This document shows positions 1 to 8,605 of a DNA stretch of 20,365 bases, piece by piece (position 1 is the first letter of the stretch; every line of letters starts with the position of its first letter). The notes under the pieces are model-generated. The model had not been told where the DNA came from, did no database searches, and saw nothing but the letters and a program-made list of their open reading frames with translations. The position numbers were made by a program, and so were the translations under genes. Source of the stretch: Flavobacteriaceae bacterium (GTDB taxonomy: Bacteria > Bacteroidota > Bacteroidia > Flavobacteriales > Flavobacteriaceae); assembly GCA_018672145.1 (NCBI GenBank), contig JABHGH010000094.1, positions 1 to 20,365 of the forward strand, written 5' to 3'.

Positions 1-841
1 CAAAACAATTCGTCCGCTTAAAGATGGAGTCATTGCTGACTTTGATGCTTCTGAGCAGATGATTAGTATGTTTATTAAAAATATTCCTGCACTCAAAAAA
101 AGGTTTTTTACACCTGCTCTCCGAATGGTCATTTGCATCCCATCAGGAATCACTGAAGTTGAAATGAGAGCTGTACGAGAGTCTGCAGAGCGTGTAAACG
201 GAAAAGAAGTTTACCTCATACACGAACCTATGGCGGCGGCTATTGGGATAGGTGTGAACATCATGCAGCCCAAAGGAAACATGATTATTGACATTGGAGG
301 AGGAACTACAGAAATTGCTGTAATTGCTCTCTCTGGAATTGTCTGCGACAAGTCTGTTAAAGTTGCAGGTGATGTATTTACAAACGACATTATTTACTAC
401 ATGCGAACGCAACACAACTTATATGTTGGTGAGCGCACTGCTGAGCGTGTGAAAATATTGATTGGATCTGCTTTGGAAGAATTAGAAAATCCACCTGAAG
501 ACATGACCGTTCAGGGAAGGGACTTGCTAACAGGTAAACCAAAAGAAACTGTGATTTCTTATCGTGAAATTGCAAAAGCGTTAGATAAGTCTATCATCAG
601 AATTGAAGATTCTGTTATGGAAACTCTTTCACAAACACCTCCCGAATTGGCTGCGGACATCTATAACACAGGTGTGTATCTAGCTGGCGGTGGCTCAATG
701 CTTCGAGGACTCGATAAAAGATTATCTCAAAAAACAGATCTTCCCATTTTTATCGCCGAAGATCCCTTACGAGCTGTTGTTCGTGGGACCGGAATTGCGC
801 TTAAAAATATCGAGCAATACAAAACAGTACTTGTTAAATAG
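1..841 (+). CDS. mreB: Rod shape-determining protein MreB (5' partial)
   Basis: Bacterial actin homologue that polymerises under the inner membrane and positions the cell-wall elongation machinery. The frame is open from base 2, so the N-terminal part, about 60-70 residues, lies outside the window; about 279 residues are visible. The first visible stretch, RPLKDGVIADF, is characteristic of MreB. It is followed by the phosphate-binding and connecting signatures of the actin/Hsp70 ATPase fold: PSGITEVEMRAV, HEPMAAAIG, the phosphate-2 loop IDIGGGTTEIAV, and the adenosine-binding LAGGGSMLRGL near the C-terminus. It ends with TAG at 839-841, 7 nt before mreC, at the head of the visible shape operon. 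The ATG at 59 is an internal methionine, not the start. Family assignment is very secure. Confidence 0.97.
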   Translation, partial: KTIRPLKDGVIADFDASEQMISMFIKNIPALKKRFFTPALRMVICIPSGITEVEMRAVRESAERVNGKEVYLIHEPMAAAIGIGVNIMQPKGNMIIDIGGGTTEIAVIALSGIVCDKSVKVAGDVFTNDIIYYMRTQHNLYVGERTAERVKILIGSALEELENPPEDMTVQGRDLLTGKPKETVISYREIAKALDKSIIRIEDSVMETLSQTPPELAADIYNTGVYLAGGGSMLRGLDKRLSQKTDLPIFIAEDPLRAVVRGTGIALKNIEQYKTVLVK

Positions 842-848
842 CTGAATT

Positions 849-1652
849 ATGCAGCAGCTAGTCAATGCCATTATTCAATTTCGTAACGGCTTGGTCTATT
901 TACTATTGCTGTCCTGTAGTATTTATCTTTTACAACAGCAAAGTGCATACCACAGGAGTCTAATTGCAAAATCAGGAATTGTAATTGGTTCGCGACTCAA
1001 TAGCATGGTTTCTTCGGGCACAACCTACTTGCAACTCAGAGAATTAAACGATCGTCTTATCAAAGAAAACAAGATTCTTCTAGACCAATTACTGAAAACT
1101 CAAAATAAATTCCAAGTCTTAGATTCTTTACACTTCAAAGCTATACCGGCACAGGTAATAAGAAATGGATTTTTAAATAGTTACAACTATATCACAATTC
1201 GTGGCGGTCAAAAGCAAGGAATTCTTCCTGAAATGGGGATCGTCACTGCAAAGGGGATTGTGGGTGTCGTGCAGTTTGTCGAAAAGCGATACGCGCAAGT
1301 CATTTCAATTCTCAATAAAGACTTACAAATTAATGCCAAATTGAAAAACAGTAATCACTTTGGTAGCTTAGTTTGGTCAGGAAAAGATGCATCAAAAATG
1401 GATCTATTGGATGTACCAAAGACAGCGAACGTTAAAGAAGGTGACACCATACATACAGGTGGCATGTCCGTCATATTTCCTCCCGATCTACCAATCGGAT
1501 ATGTTTCGTCTTTTTACAGTGAATCTACTTCTAATTTTTATGACATTGAAGTCACCCTTTTTCAGGACATGACAAACTTAAGTACTGTTTATGCCATTCA
1601 TTATCCACAGGCAGAAGAAATTAATTCCGTTCAAAAGTCAACAAATGAATAG
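849..1652 (+). CDS. mreC: Rod shape-determining protein MreC
   Basis: Periplasmic scaffold of the elongasome, thought to link MreB and MreD with PBP2 and RodA and to activate PBP2. The 267-residue protein has a short cytoplasmic N-terminus and one membrane segment at about residues 13-29. A Leu/Lys/Asn-rich coiled coil follows at about 60-90. The MreC beta domain then carries typical stretches such as NYITIRGGQKQGI, GIVTAKGIVGVV and GDTIHTGGMSVIFPPDLPIGYV. The length is normal for Bacteroidetes MreC. It lies between mreB (7 nt gap) and mreD (8 nt overlap), the canonical order, and is presumably co-transcribed. The start ATG at 849 directly precedes the membrane segment and there is no better upstream candidate after the mreB stop. 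Confidence 0.95.
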   Translation: MQQLVNAIIQFRNGLVYLLLLSCSIYLLQQQSAYHRSLIAKSGIVIGSRLNSMVSSGTTYLQLRELNDRLIKENKILLDQLLKTQNKFQVLDSLHFKAIPAQVIRNGFLNSYNYITIRGGQKQGILPEMGIVTAKGIVGVVQFVEKRYAQVISILNKDLQINAKLKNSNHFGSLVWSGKDASKMDLLDVPKTANVKEGDTIHTGGMSVIFPPDLPIGYVSSFYSESTSNFYDIEVTLFQDMTNLSTVYAIHYPQAEEINSVQKSTNE

Positions 1653-2148
1653 TAAGTCTTACGCATTTATTGCCTACTTTTTACTGTTGCCCGGACTTCA
1701 GGTTTTGGTGTTCAATCAATTTGATTTGGGAACTCAACTTGTTCCTCATGTTTACCTTCTTTTTTTAATTTTTTACCCAAGCAATGCTGAGCAAACCATT
1801 TTTTTGGTTGTTGCTTTTTTCTTTGGACTATATATAGATATCCTCCATTCAACAATGGGGCTTCATGCCGCTGCCTGTCTGACTGCTGCCTTTTTACGCC
1901 CTACAATCACGACATCTGTATTTGGAAAGAATCATGGCTATGTGAGCATCCGACTAAATCAAACGCCATTTGTAGCACTGTCTGCATACACGCTAAATTT
2001 GGTGCTCGTTCACCACTTGATCTACTATGTAATCGGGGTTTCAAGTTGGGCGCAATGGCTTTCGATAATAAAACAATTTATTTTCGGTAGCCTCTACTCC
2101 CTTTTATTTTTAATTGCAATTATGTTTTTGTTTCGAACTAAAAAGTGA
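1645..2148 (+). CDS. mreD: Rod shape-determining protein MreD
   Basis: Small polytopic inner-membrane protein of the MreBCD elongation complex. I place the start at the ATG at 1645, overlapping the mreC stop by 8 nt. This gives 167 residues beginning MNSKSYAFIAYFLLL and avoids an unlikely charged extension from an upstream ATG at 1591 inside mreC. About five hydrophobic segments are visible, and the stretch VVAFFFGLYIDILHSTMGLHA matches the conserved central MreD signature (a glycine- and aspartate-containing helix followed by hydrophobic residues). Sequence conservation in MreD is low, so the call rests on this motif, topology, length and position between mreC and PBP2. The TGA stop overlaps the PBP2 ATG. 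Confidence 0.92.
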   Translation: MNSKSYAFIAYFLLLPGLQVLVFNQFDLGTQLVPHVYLLFLIFYPSNAEQTIFLVVAFFFGLYIDILHSTMGLHAAACLTAAFLRPTITTSVFGKNHGYVSIRLNQTPFVALSAYTLNLVLVHHLIYYVIGVSSWAQWLSIIKQFIFGSLYSLLFLIAIMFLFRTKK

Positions 2149-4010
2149 TGCGAAAAAACCTTCTTTACATACTTGTCATTGGCAGTGGTGTCATTTTCTC
2201 AATACGCCTTTTTAGTTTACAAGTTTCCAGTTCAGATTATGAAAGCATGTCTCTTCAAAATTCGGTCTTACGCGAATATATATATCCAGAACGCGGCTAT
2301 ATTTATGATCGAAATGGAAAGCTGATAGTTGAAAATCAACCAACCTATGATTTGATGGTTGTTCCGAGGCAACTTCGCAAAATTGACACCATAGAGTTTT
2401 GCAATCTTTTGAAGATTACCAAAACAACGCTACGTAAAAAAATCAAGGAAGCTAAAACATATTCCACCCGAAAACCATCTGTTTTTCTCGCTCAACTGTC
2501 CAAAAGCGATTATGCAGCGCTACAAGAGAAACTTTGGAAATACCATGGTTTTTATGTGCAAAAAAGAGCCGCGCGTAAATATAACTCCTATTCAGCATCT
2601 AACATTCTAGGATATATTAGTGAAGTGAATCGTTTTGATATCAGTAAAGATCCGTATTATCAATCGGGAGAGCTCATCGGGCGACAAGGTGTTGAAAAGA
2701 CCTATGAAAAAATCTTACGTGGCGTAAAAGGTGTTCGTTATTCACAACGCGATAAGTTCAATCGAGTGATTGGGCCTTATCAAAAAGGTGAATTAGACAC
2801 CTTACCTACTCAGGCACAAAATCTCTATTTAACCATTGATATAGCTCTTCAAGAATATGGGGAAAAACTACTACAAAACAAACGTGGAGGGATTATTGCC
2901 ATTGAGCCAGCAACTGGAGAAATACTGATGAATGTAAGTACTCCTACATATAGCCCAAACCTGTTGGTCGGTAGAGAACGTTCCAAGAACTTTGTGCTAT
3001 TAAAAAATGACACTCTTAATCGGCCATTATTTGACAGAGGGCTACAAGGACAATATCCTCCAGGATCTCCATTCAAATTGGTCAATGCATTAGTCGCTTT
3101 GCAAGAAAAGGCAATTACTCCAAGATTTCGTGTGCTATGTAACGAAGGTCATTATTATGGAAGAAATGACTTTATGAAATGTCATTGCTCTATTGGCACA
3201 CGGAACAGACTCAATAGCGGCATCTATAACTCATGTAACACCTATTTTGCAACAGTGTATCGAAAAACGATCGACGGATATGATGATCCCAAAAAGGGAA
3301 TGAATGTTTGGAGCGATCATGTCAAAAGTTTTGGTATGGGCAACTTCCTTGGCTATGATCATCCGACAGGTCAAAAAGGATTTATTCCTAACGCTGCTTA
3401 TTATGATTATTGGTACCCCAATCAGCGGTGGGCAGCTACGACTTCGATTTCGAATGCGATTGGTCAAGGAGAAGTGCTGACGACTCCTGTTCAGCTGGCC
3501 AATATGACAGCTACAATTGCGAATAGAGGTTACTACTATAAGCCACATTTTGTCAAAAGATTTGAAAGAGATTCGATTGCGAAAAAATTTAGAGAACGAA
3601 ATTACACAACCATCGACTCCATTCACTTTGAGCCTGTCATTGAGGGCATGGCAAATGTGGTGAAATGGGGAACAGCACGTGTAGCACGAGTTCCAGGCAT
3701 AGAAGTCTGCGGAAAAACAGGAACGGTTGAGAACTTTGTGAAGATTAACGGTGAGCGTGTTCAATTGACAGACCATTCTATGTTTGTTGCCTTTGCTCCT
3801 CGCGAAAACCCAAAAATTGCAGTTGCTGTTTTTGTTGAAAATGGGTATTGGGGCGGACGATGGGCAGCGCCAATTGCTAGCTTAGTCATTGAAAAATATC
3901 TCAAAGAAAATGTGAGGAGAACCTATTTGGAGAATCGTATGATCAACGGAAGTTTATTGGACGAGTATTTAAAACCATTGAGTGACAAACCATTTCAAAT
4001 CAATGAATAA
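2148..4010 (+). CDS. mrdA: Penicillin-binding protein 2 (peptidoglycan D,D-transpeptidase)
   Basis: Class B penicillin-binding protein that cross-links peptidoglycan during lateral wall elongation, paired with RodA. From the ATG at 2148 it has 620 residues: a signal-anchor helix near residues 3-24, a dimerisation domain starting around the YPERGYIYDRNGKL signature, and a C-terminal transpeptidase domain. The three active-site motifs are present: SxxK as S307-P-F-K310, SxN as S362-C-N364, and KTG as K523-T-G525. The SxxK motif reads SPFK rather than the more common STFK, within PPGSPFK. The start could instead be the GTG immediately upstream (2145), adding one residue; the ATG overlapping the mreD stop as TGATG is preferred. 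rodA follows with an 8 nt overlap. Confidence 0.96.
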   Translation: MRKNLLYILVIGSGVIFSIRLFSLQVSSSDYESMSLQNSVLREYIYPERGYIYDRNGKLIVENQPTYDLMVVPRQLRKIDTIEFCNLLKITKTTLRKKIKEAKTYSTRKPSVFLAQLSKSDYAALQEKLWKYHGFYVQKRAARKYNSYSASNILGYISEVNRFDISKDPYYQSGELIGRQGVEKTYEKILRGVKGVRYSQRDKFNRVIGPYQKGELDTLPTQAQNLYLTIDIALQEYGEKLLQNKRGGIIAIEPATGEILMNVSTPTYSPNLLVGRERSKNFVLLKNDTLNRPLFDRGLQGQYPPGSPFKLVNALVALQEKAITPRFRVLCNEGHYYGRNDFMKCHCSIGTRNRLNSGIYNSCNTYFATVYRKTIDGYDDPKKGMNVWSDHVKSFGMGNFLGYDHPTGQKGFIPNAAYYDYWYPNQRWAATTSISNAIGQGEVLTTPVQLANMTATIANRGYYYKPHFVKRFERDSIAKKFRERNYTTIDSIHFEPVIEGMANVVKWGTARVARVPGIEVCGKTGTVENFVKINGERVQLTDHSMFVAFAPRENPKIAVAVFVENGYWGGRWAAPIASLVIEKYLKENVRRTYLENRMINGSLLDEYLKPLSDKPFQINE

Positions 4011-5259
4011 CAAGTATCTTTTAAAGTTTGATTGGTATACCTTTTTGGTATATTGCGCATTGGTTAGCATCGGATTGACTAACATTTACTCAACAGGACA
4101 CAGTCAGGGAGAAAATATGTTTTCATTAGGTCATACTTTTGGGAAACAATTGTTTTTTAGCGCACTCGGAATTTTAGTCATTTTTTTCGTCCAATTTACT
4201 AGAGTAAAAGTATATGAACGCTACTCAAGTATCTTCTACCTCATCGTTTTGGTTTTATTGGTCGGATTATTTGTTTTTGGCAATGAAGTTTCGGGTGCTA
4301 AATCATGGTATTCAGTCGCAGGATTCAGCTTTCAACCTGCAGAGCTTGCCAAGGTTGTAACAGCATTGGCATTAACCAAACATCTTAGTGAGATTAATAC
4401 CGATTTAAGGAATATATCTCATCAAATTACTGCATTTATACTCATTTTGATTCCTGCCTTCCTCATACTTCCGCAGCCCGACCCAGGAAGTACTGTTGTG
4501 TTTCTAAGTTTTTTATTGGTTTTACACACCGAAAAATTGCCGTCAAGGTATATACTCGTCTTTTGTGGCGTGGTCATCTTATTTATCATCACATTACTCA
4601 TTGGACACAACTTGACGACTTATGTCGTCATTACAATTGCAGTAATTTACATCATCGGCATGAGAAACAAAAAAAGAAGGAAAGTCTTCTTGCCAACCAT
4701 TTTAGTTGTTCTACTCGCTTCAGGTTTCATCCAATCGGTGGATTATGTTTTTGAGAACGTTTTTGAACAACGACACCGCGACCGATTTAATATTGTTCTA
4801 GGAAGGGAAGTTGACACGCAAGGGATTGGGTATAATATTAACCAATCACAGATCGCAATTGGATCTGGAGGAATGTTTGGCAAAGGGTTCCTTGAGGGCA
4901 CGCAAACAATGGGGAATTTTGTTCCTGAACAACAAACCGACTATATTTTCACTACTGTTGGAGAGGAGTGGGGGTTTGTAGGCACATTTTTTGTGATCGT
5001 GCTTTTTATGGTGTTAATGTTACGAATTTTGTTCACCTCAAAAAGACAAAAAAACAAGTTCAGTCGTATATATTGCTACAGTGTAGTTTCTCTGATTTTT
5101 GCGCATTTTAGCATCAATCTAGGCATGGTGCTAGGGCTTCTTCCTACCATTGGTATTCCATTGCCTTTTTTAAGCTATGGAGGGTCAAATTTACTAGCTT
5201 TTAGTCTTTTACTGGGTATTTACTTAAAGCTTGACGCTAATCGAGTCAACGAGTGGTAA
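4003..5259 (+). CDS. rodA: Rod shape-determining protein RodA (SEDS peptidoglycan glycosyltransferase)
   Basis: SEDS-family integral membrane glycosyltransferase that polymerises lipid II into glycan strands and works with PBP2 in elongation. The 418-residue protein is strongly hydrophobic with roughly ten membrane segments. Family signatures include FQPAELAKVV, QPDPGSTVVF, the catalytic-loop sequence FVPEQQTDYIF, whose aspartate D313 aligns with the essential SEDS aspartate, and the C-terminal LPTIGIPLPFLSYGGS. The ATG at 4003, inside the last codons of PBP2, is preferred over an in-frame GTG at 3982 because it gives the normal short N-terminus. It is the last + strand gene of the shape cluster. 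Its TAA at 5257-5259 directly abuts the stop of a convergent gene, leaving no terminator space. Confidence 0.96.
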   Translation: MNNKYLLKFDWYTFLVYCALVSIGLTNIYSTGHSQGENMFSLGHTFGKQLFFSALGILVIFFVQFTRVKVYERYSSIFYLIVLVLLVGLFVFGNEVSGAKSWYSVAGFSFQPAELAKVVTALALTKHLSEINTDLRNISHQITAFILILIPAFLILPQPDPGSTVVFLSFLLVLHTEKLPSRYILVFCGVVILFIITLLIGHNLTTYVVITIAVIYIIGMRNKKRRKVFLPTILVVLLASGFIQSVDYVFENVFEQRHRDRFNIVLGREVDTQGIGYNINQSQIAIGSGGMFGKGFLEGTQTMGNFVPEQQTDYIFTTVGEEWGFVGTFFVIVLFMVLMLRILFTSKRQKNKFSRIYCYSVVSLIFAHFSINLGMVLGLLPTIGIPLPFLSYGGSNLLAFSLLLGIYLKLDANRVNEW

Positions 5260-6348
5260 TCAGTTTTTGATAGGGTCGTAATAGTCTCGTAAAGTATTCC
5301 CTAAAATCATAAACGAGCTAACAAGTAACATGATGGCTAAACCTGGGATTAAGGCCATATAGGGCTTGCCCATGACAAGAAACTGATAGTGATCTTTGAT
5401 CATTGTTCCCCAAGTTGGTATTGGTGGTTGGGCTCCAATACCCAAAAAACTCAAACCACTTTCCACAAGTATAGCAGCCGCAAAGTTTGAAGCAGTAATC
5501 ACCACCAGAGGGCCGAGTGCGTTGGGAAGAATATGACGAAAGAGAGTCCTAAAAGATGAAAAGCCTAAAACTCGAGTAGCGATCACAAATTGACGATTCT
5601 TAAGCGTGATGACTTGTCCGCGAACAATCCGAGCCACCTCAACCCACATCGTTAGTCCAACAGCAATAAAAACCTGCCAAAATCCCTTCCCAAGTGCGAC
5701 AGAAATCGCAATCACCAGTAGTAGTGTTGGTATCGACCAAGTAACATTAATAATCCACATAACGACCTTATCAATTGTACCTCCATAATATCCTCCTAAA
5801 CTGCCGAGAAAAAGACCAACCAAAAGGGAAATCAATACGGCAACAAATCCAATAGATAGAGATACGCGTGTTCCAATCAGCAACCTGCTCAGCACGTCTC
5901 GTCCAAACAAATCCGTACCCAATAAAAATTTCTTAGTCGTGATATAGTTAGATAATAGCGCTGACTTCGTCGTCGATTTTGGAAAAGAATGTAATGGAAT
6001 CCACTCCTTTTTACCGGGTGTGTCAAAGTTAAAATGCTCAATCCACAAGCCATCTTGCTCTATTATAAAAGAAGATATCGGAAAGTAAACTCCTGGGTTG
6101 GGATCGCCATAGAAGAGGTTTTTGAGCGACTTATTTATTTGACGATCATCTACTGGAATATGAAGCATTTGAACTTCAAATCCGGGATGCTGAGAGTGAA
6201 TAGAAAGGTGCATTTGATTTGCATTGACCGATTTGTCTGGTGCAATGACATAGGCAAAAATAGATACTAAAAGACAGAGGGAAATATAGGACAACGCAAA
6301 AAAACCACCTGAATGATACAACAACGTTTTGATGGTTATTTTTCGCAA
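5260..6348 (-). CDS. ABC transporter permease, DppC/OppC type (orphan)
   Basis: Inner-membrane permease of the BPD_transp_1 family, resembling the dipeptide/oligopeptide/nickel permeases. The 362-residue protein has a first membrane helix at about residues 16-36. An extracytoplasmic segment of roughly 100 residues (about 40-140) follows, then the usual permease core opening with LGTDLFGRDVLSR (143-155) and ending with SGLSFLGIGAQPPIPTWG. The cytoplasmic EAA loop (about 253-276, FVIATRVLGFSSFRTLFRHILPN) has isoleucine where the conserved Glu usually sits. The apparent start is TTG at 6348: the protease stop lies in frame only 12 nt upstream, no ATG or GTG lies between, and the next internal Met would remove helix 1. 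No partner permease, ATPase or binding protein is in the window, so the substrate is unknown; peptides are the family default. Confidence 0.88.
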   Translation of the reverse strand: MRKITIKTLLYHSGGFFALSYISLCLLVSIFAYVIAPDKSVNANQMHLSIHSQHPGFEVQMLHIPVDDRQINKSLKNLFYGDPNPGVYFPISSFIIEQDGLWIEHFNFDTPGKKEWIPLHSFPKSTTKSALLSNYITTKKFLLGTDLFGRDVLSRLLIGTRVSLSIGFVAVLISLLVGLFLGSLGGYYGGTIDKVVMWIINVTWSIPTLLLVIAISVALGKGFWQVFIAVGLTMWVEVARIVRGQVITLKNRQFVIATRVLGFSSFRTLFRHILPNALGPLVVITASNFAAAILVESGLSFLGIGAQPPIPTWGTMIKDHYQFLVMGKPYMALIPGLAIMLLVSSFMILGNTLRDYYDPIKN

Positions 6349-6360
6349 ATACAGTACTAT

Positions 6361-8499
6361 TTATTTTCTTACAATTGATTCATTCTCAAATAAACCAATC
6401 TTAAGCTCATCTAAAATATTTACAGCTTCTTCGATATAAATGTCACTCGATAGGTTTGAAAACCAACGCTCTCTTTTCTCACGAAAAGCTTTTTCTTCAG
6501 AAATACGTTTTTGCTCTCTTGGAGGCACTGTAAAGTCTAGATTGTTATTGTATTCCTTAATGTTATCAAAACGTTCAGCAAGTGTTCGGTCAGCCTCCAG
6601 TTCAGCAACGTAGTCGTGATACTTAAGTGAAATAATTTTATCTGCTTGACGTTCTTTTATCCACAGTGCATCTTCCTCGATTAGATCAAAAATAGGATGA
6701 TTGTCTATTCGATTTTGACTGTTTTCGATAGTTTCATTGTAGTTGAGATAACCTTTCCATTGGGTGTAAGTCAACGGCGAAATTTGATCCCATGACAATG
6801 GATTGTCTTCATCTCTTTCGCCGACATCAACATAGCTGTAGCGATCTGGCGCAACGACATCGCTCTTTACCCCTTCCAGTTGGGTTGAACCTCCATTAAT
6901 TCTATAGAATTTGTCTGTAGTGATTTTCAAGGCGCCAAGATTTCCGTAAGTATTCTTGGTCAGGAAACGATTGAGGTCGACTACATTTTGTACAGTCCCT
7001 TTGCCAAAAGTTTGATAGCTTCCCAACACAATTGCTCGCTTATAATCTTGGAGCGCAGCGGCGAGAATCTCAGAAGCAGAAGCAGATAATTCATTCACTA
7101 AAATAACCATCGGACCATCCCATAACGTTTTGTTGTCTCGATCTTTTAAAACCTCCGTTTGGTTTGCTGTAGATTTTACCTGAACAATAGGGCCTTTATC
7201 AATAAAAAGACCCGCAATATCAACAACAGTTTGCAACGAGCCTCCTCCATTAAAGCGCAAATCTAGAACAAGTCCTTGCATGCCTGCTTCTTTAAGATTG
7301 ATGATTTCTTGCTCGACATCATGTGCAGCATTTCGTTCTTTATAATCTTTAAAATCGACATAAAATTTAGGCAAGTGGATAAGTCCAAATTTTTGATCAT
7401 TTCGATTAATCACAGTTGATCTCGCATAGGATTCTTCTAGCACAACTAGATCTCGTTGAACCGGGACAGTTTCGACTGTTCCGTCTACTTTTTTAATCGT
7501 CAAATGAACCAAGGTTCCTTTCGGACCTTTAATCAGCTTAATTGCATCATCTAAACGCATGGATCGAATGTCAACTGCCTCACCATTCTCTTGGCGAACC
7601 ATTTGTATTTCATCACCCACCTCAATAAGTTGGCCTCGCCAAATGGGACCACCAGTAATAATGTCCACGATCTTAATCGCTTGGTCACGCTTGGATAATC
7701 GGGCACCTATACCTTCGAATTTGCCAGACATATTCATGTCAAAACGGTCTTTGTCATCAGGGTTATAGTAGTTGGTGTGTGGATCAAACTGTAAAACAAA
7801 AGCGTTTAGGTAAACATCTAGCCAATCTTTTCTTTCCAAATCATTCATAATATCAAAATAATCATCCATATTATTTTGAGTGACTTCGCGAGAAGCATCT
7901 TCCAATTCTTCCCAAGTTTTTGGTGTATAATCTGCATTCTTTTCAGCTTTTTTATCCTCCTCGATCACTTTGTCGTGTAAAATACCGAGTGTAGAAAGCT
8001 TTAGCTGTTGTCTCCATTTCTCTTTACGGGCTGATTGTGTTAATGGAAAACTTTGCTTTTTGTAATCAATATCATAAAACTCTTCAACCTCAAAATCAAA
8101 GGGAGTTGACAGTAAGGATTTGTACATCCCTTCAATTTCAGTCATTCGCAAAGCAAGGCGTTCGTGTGTGAGATTAAAAAAGGATAAATCCAACTCCCTC
8201 AATTGGTCGTCAATTTGATTCATGTACTTTGAAAATTCTTTATAATCGCTTTCAAGAAAATATCGTTTTTGTCCATCCAAACTCTCAATATATGTATGAA
8301 AAATTTGGAGTGACATATCATCATTTAATGATTTAACATTAAAATGTCCTCGATCTAGAACGTACGAAATCAACTCAATAAGAAGACGGTCTTTATCAGA
8401 GCTAACAAACTCCTTTTTTGACAAAGGTGATGGCAGTATCGATGCAATAAAAAAGACGACAGCAAATAGGAAAACAATAAATGAGGCATTTTTTTTCAT
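6361..8499 (-). CDS. prc: Carboxy-terminal processing (tail-specific) protease, Prc family S41
   Basis: Periplasmic serine protease of the Prc/Tsp type that degrades or trims envelope proteins from the C-terminus. Using ATG at 8499 the protein has 712 residues. It starts with a lysine-containing signal peptide or anchor (MKKNASFIVFLFAVVFF), followed by a helical N-terminal domain. A PDZ domain follows at about 258-350, around KFEGIGARL and VGDEIQMV. The S41 catalytic domain has SASASEIL (S474 as the likely nucleophile by alignment with E. coli Prc) and FGKGTVQ (K500 as the general base). The C-terminal charged region resembles the Prc C-terminal domain. An upstream in-frame GTG at 8586 would add 29 hydrophobic residues and run close to surE; I reject it. 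The permease follows 12 nt downstream, probably on the same transcript. Confidence 0.93.
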   Translation of the reverse strand: MKKNASFIVFLFAVVFFIASILPSPLSKKEFVSSDKDRLLIELISYVLDRGHFNVKSLNDDMSLQIFHTYIESLDGQKRYFLESDYKEFSKYMNQIDDQLRELDLSFFNLTHERLALRMTEIEGMYKSLLSTPFDFEVEEFYDIDYKKQSFPLTQSARKEKWRQQLKLSTLGILHDKVIEEDKKAEKNADYTPKTWEELEDASREVTQNNMDDYFDIMNDLERKDWLDVYLNAFVLQFDPHTNYYNPDDKDRFDMNMSGKFEGIGARLSKRDQAIKIVDIITGGPIWRGQLIEVGDEIQMVRQENGEAVDIRSMRLDDAIKLIKGPKGTLVHLTIKKVDGTVETVPVQRDLVVLEESYARSTVINRNDQKFGLIHLPKFYVDFKDYKERNAAHDVEQEIINLKEAGMQGLVLDLRFNGGGSLQTVVDIAGLFIDKGPIVQVKSTANQTEVLKDRDNKTLWDGPMVILVNELSASASEILAAALQDYKRAIVLGSYQTFGKGTVQNVVDLNRFLTKNTYGNLGALKITTDKFYRINGGSTQLEGVKSDVVAPDRYSYVDVGERDEDNPLSWDQISPLTYTQWKGYLNYNETIENSQNRIDNHPIFDLIEEDALWIKERQADKIISLKYHDYVAELEADRTLAERFDNIKEYNNNLDFTVPPREQKRISEEKAFREKRERWFSNLSSDIYIEEAVNILDELKIGLFENESIVRK

Positions 8500-8546
8500 A
8501 AACAAAATCAATTGACGTAGGAACACGAATATAAGTATATATATTA

Positions 8547-8560
8547 ATATTACGTAATAT
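8547..8560. promoter_or_regulatory. 14-bp perfect palindrome in the prc/surE divergent region
   Basis: The sequence ATATTACGTAATAT is a perfect inverted repeat with a TACGTA core, lying in the 123-nt AT-rich spacer between the divergent prc and surE starts. It sits about 48 nt from the prc ATG and 62 nt from the surE ATG, a suitable place for a dimeric regulator or a bidirectional control site. The spacer is very AT-rich, so chance palindromes are not rare. I infer a possible operator only from symmetry and position. Confidence 0.3.
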
Positions 8561-8597
8561 ATCAATTGCAAGCGAGTCACAGGCAAATTGAAATGAG

Positions 8598-8605
8598 TAT
8601 TTTTG
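8598..8605 (+). promoter_or_regulatory. Possible Bacteroidetes -7 element for the surE operon
   Basis: TATTTTTG matches the Bacteroidetes -7 consensus TAnnTTTG and lies 17 nt before the surE ATG at 8623, which would give a leader of about 12 nt. I do not find the companion TTG of the -33 element at the usual 17-23 nt spacing, so this is a weak prediction based on one half of the promoter. Confidence 0.25.

Noticed and set aside
3231..3776. A 181-codon open frame on the - strand opposite the PBP2 transpeptidase domain.
   Set aside because: It is antisense to a clearly conserved gene, has a Cys/Ser/Ile/Asn-rich composition and no recognisable domain; open frames opposite AT-rich genes are common.
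8526..8533. TATATTCG on the - strand before prc, with the same octamer at 15395-15402 (+) before the HMG-CoA reductase gene, as shared promoter elements.
   Set aside because: It deviates from TAnnTTTG, no TTG lies at -33 spacing in either place, and in the second case the start would fall on the ATG itself; a chance match in AT-rich DNA is as likely.
8500..8586. Upstream extension of the Prc protease to an in-frame GTG at 8586, adding 29 hydrophobic residues.
   Set aside because: The sequence is low-complexity Ile/Leu/Tyr from AT-rich spacer DNA and would place two hydrophobic stretches in tandem; the ATG at 8499 gives a normal signal peptide.
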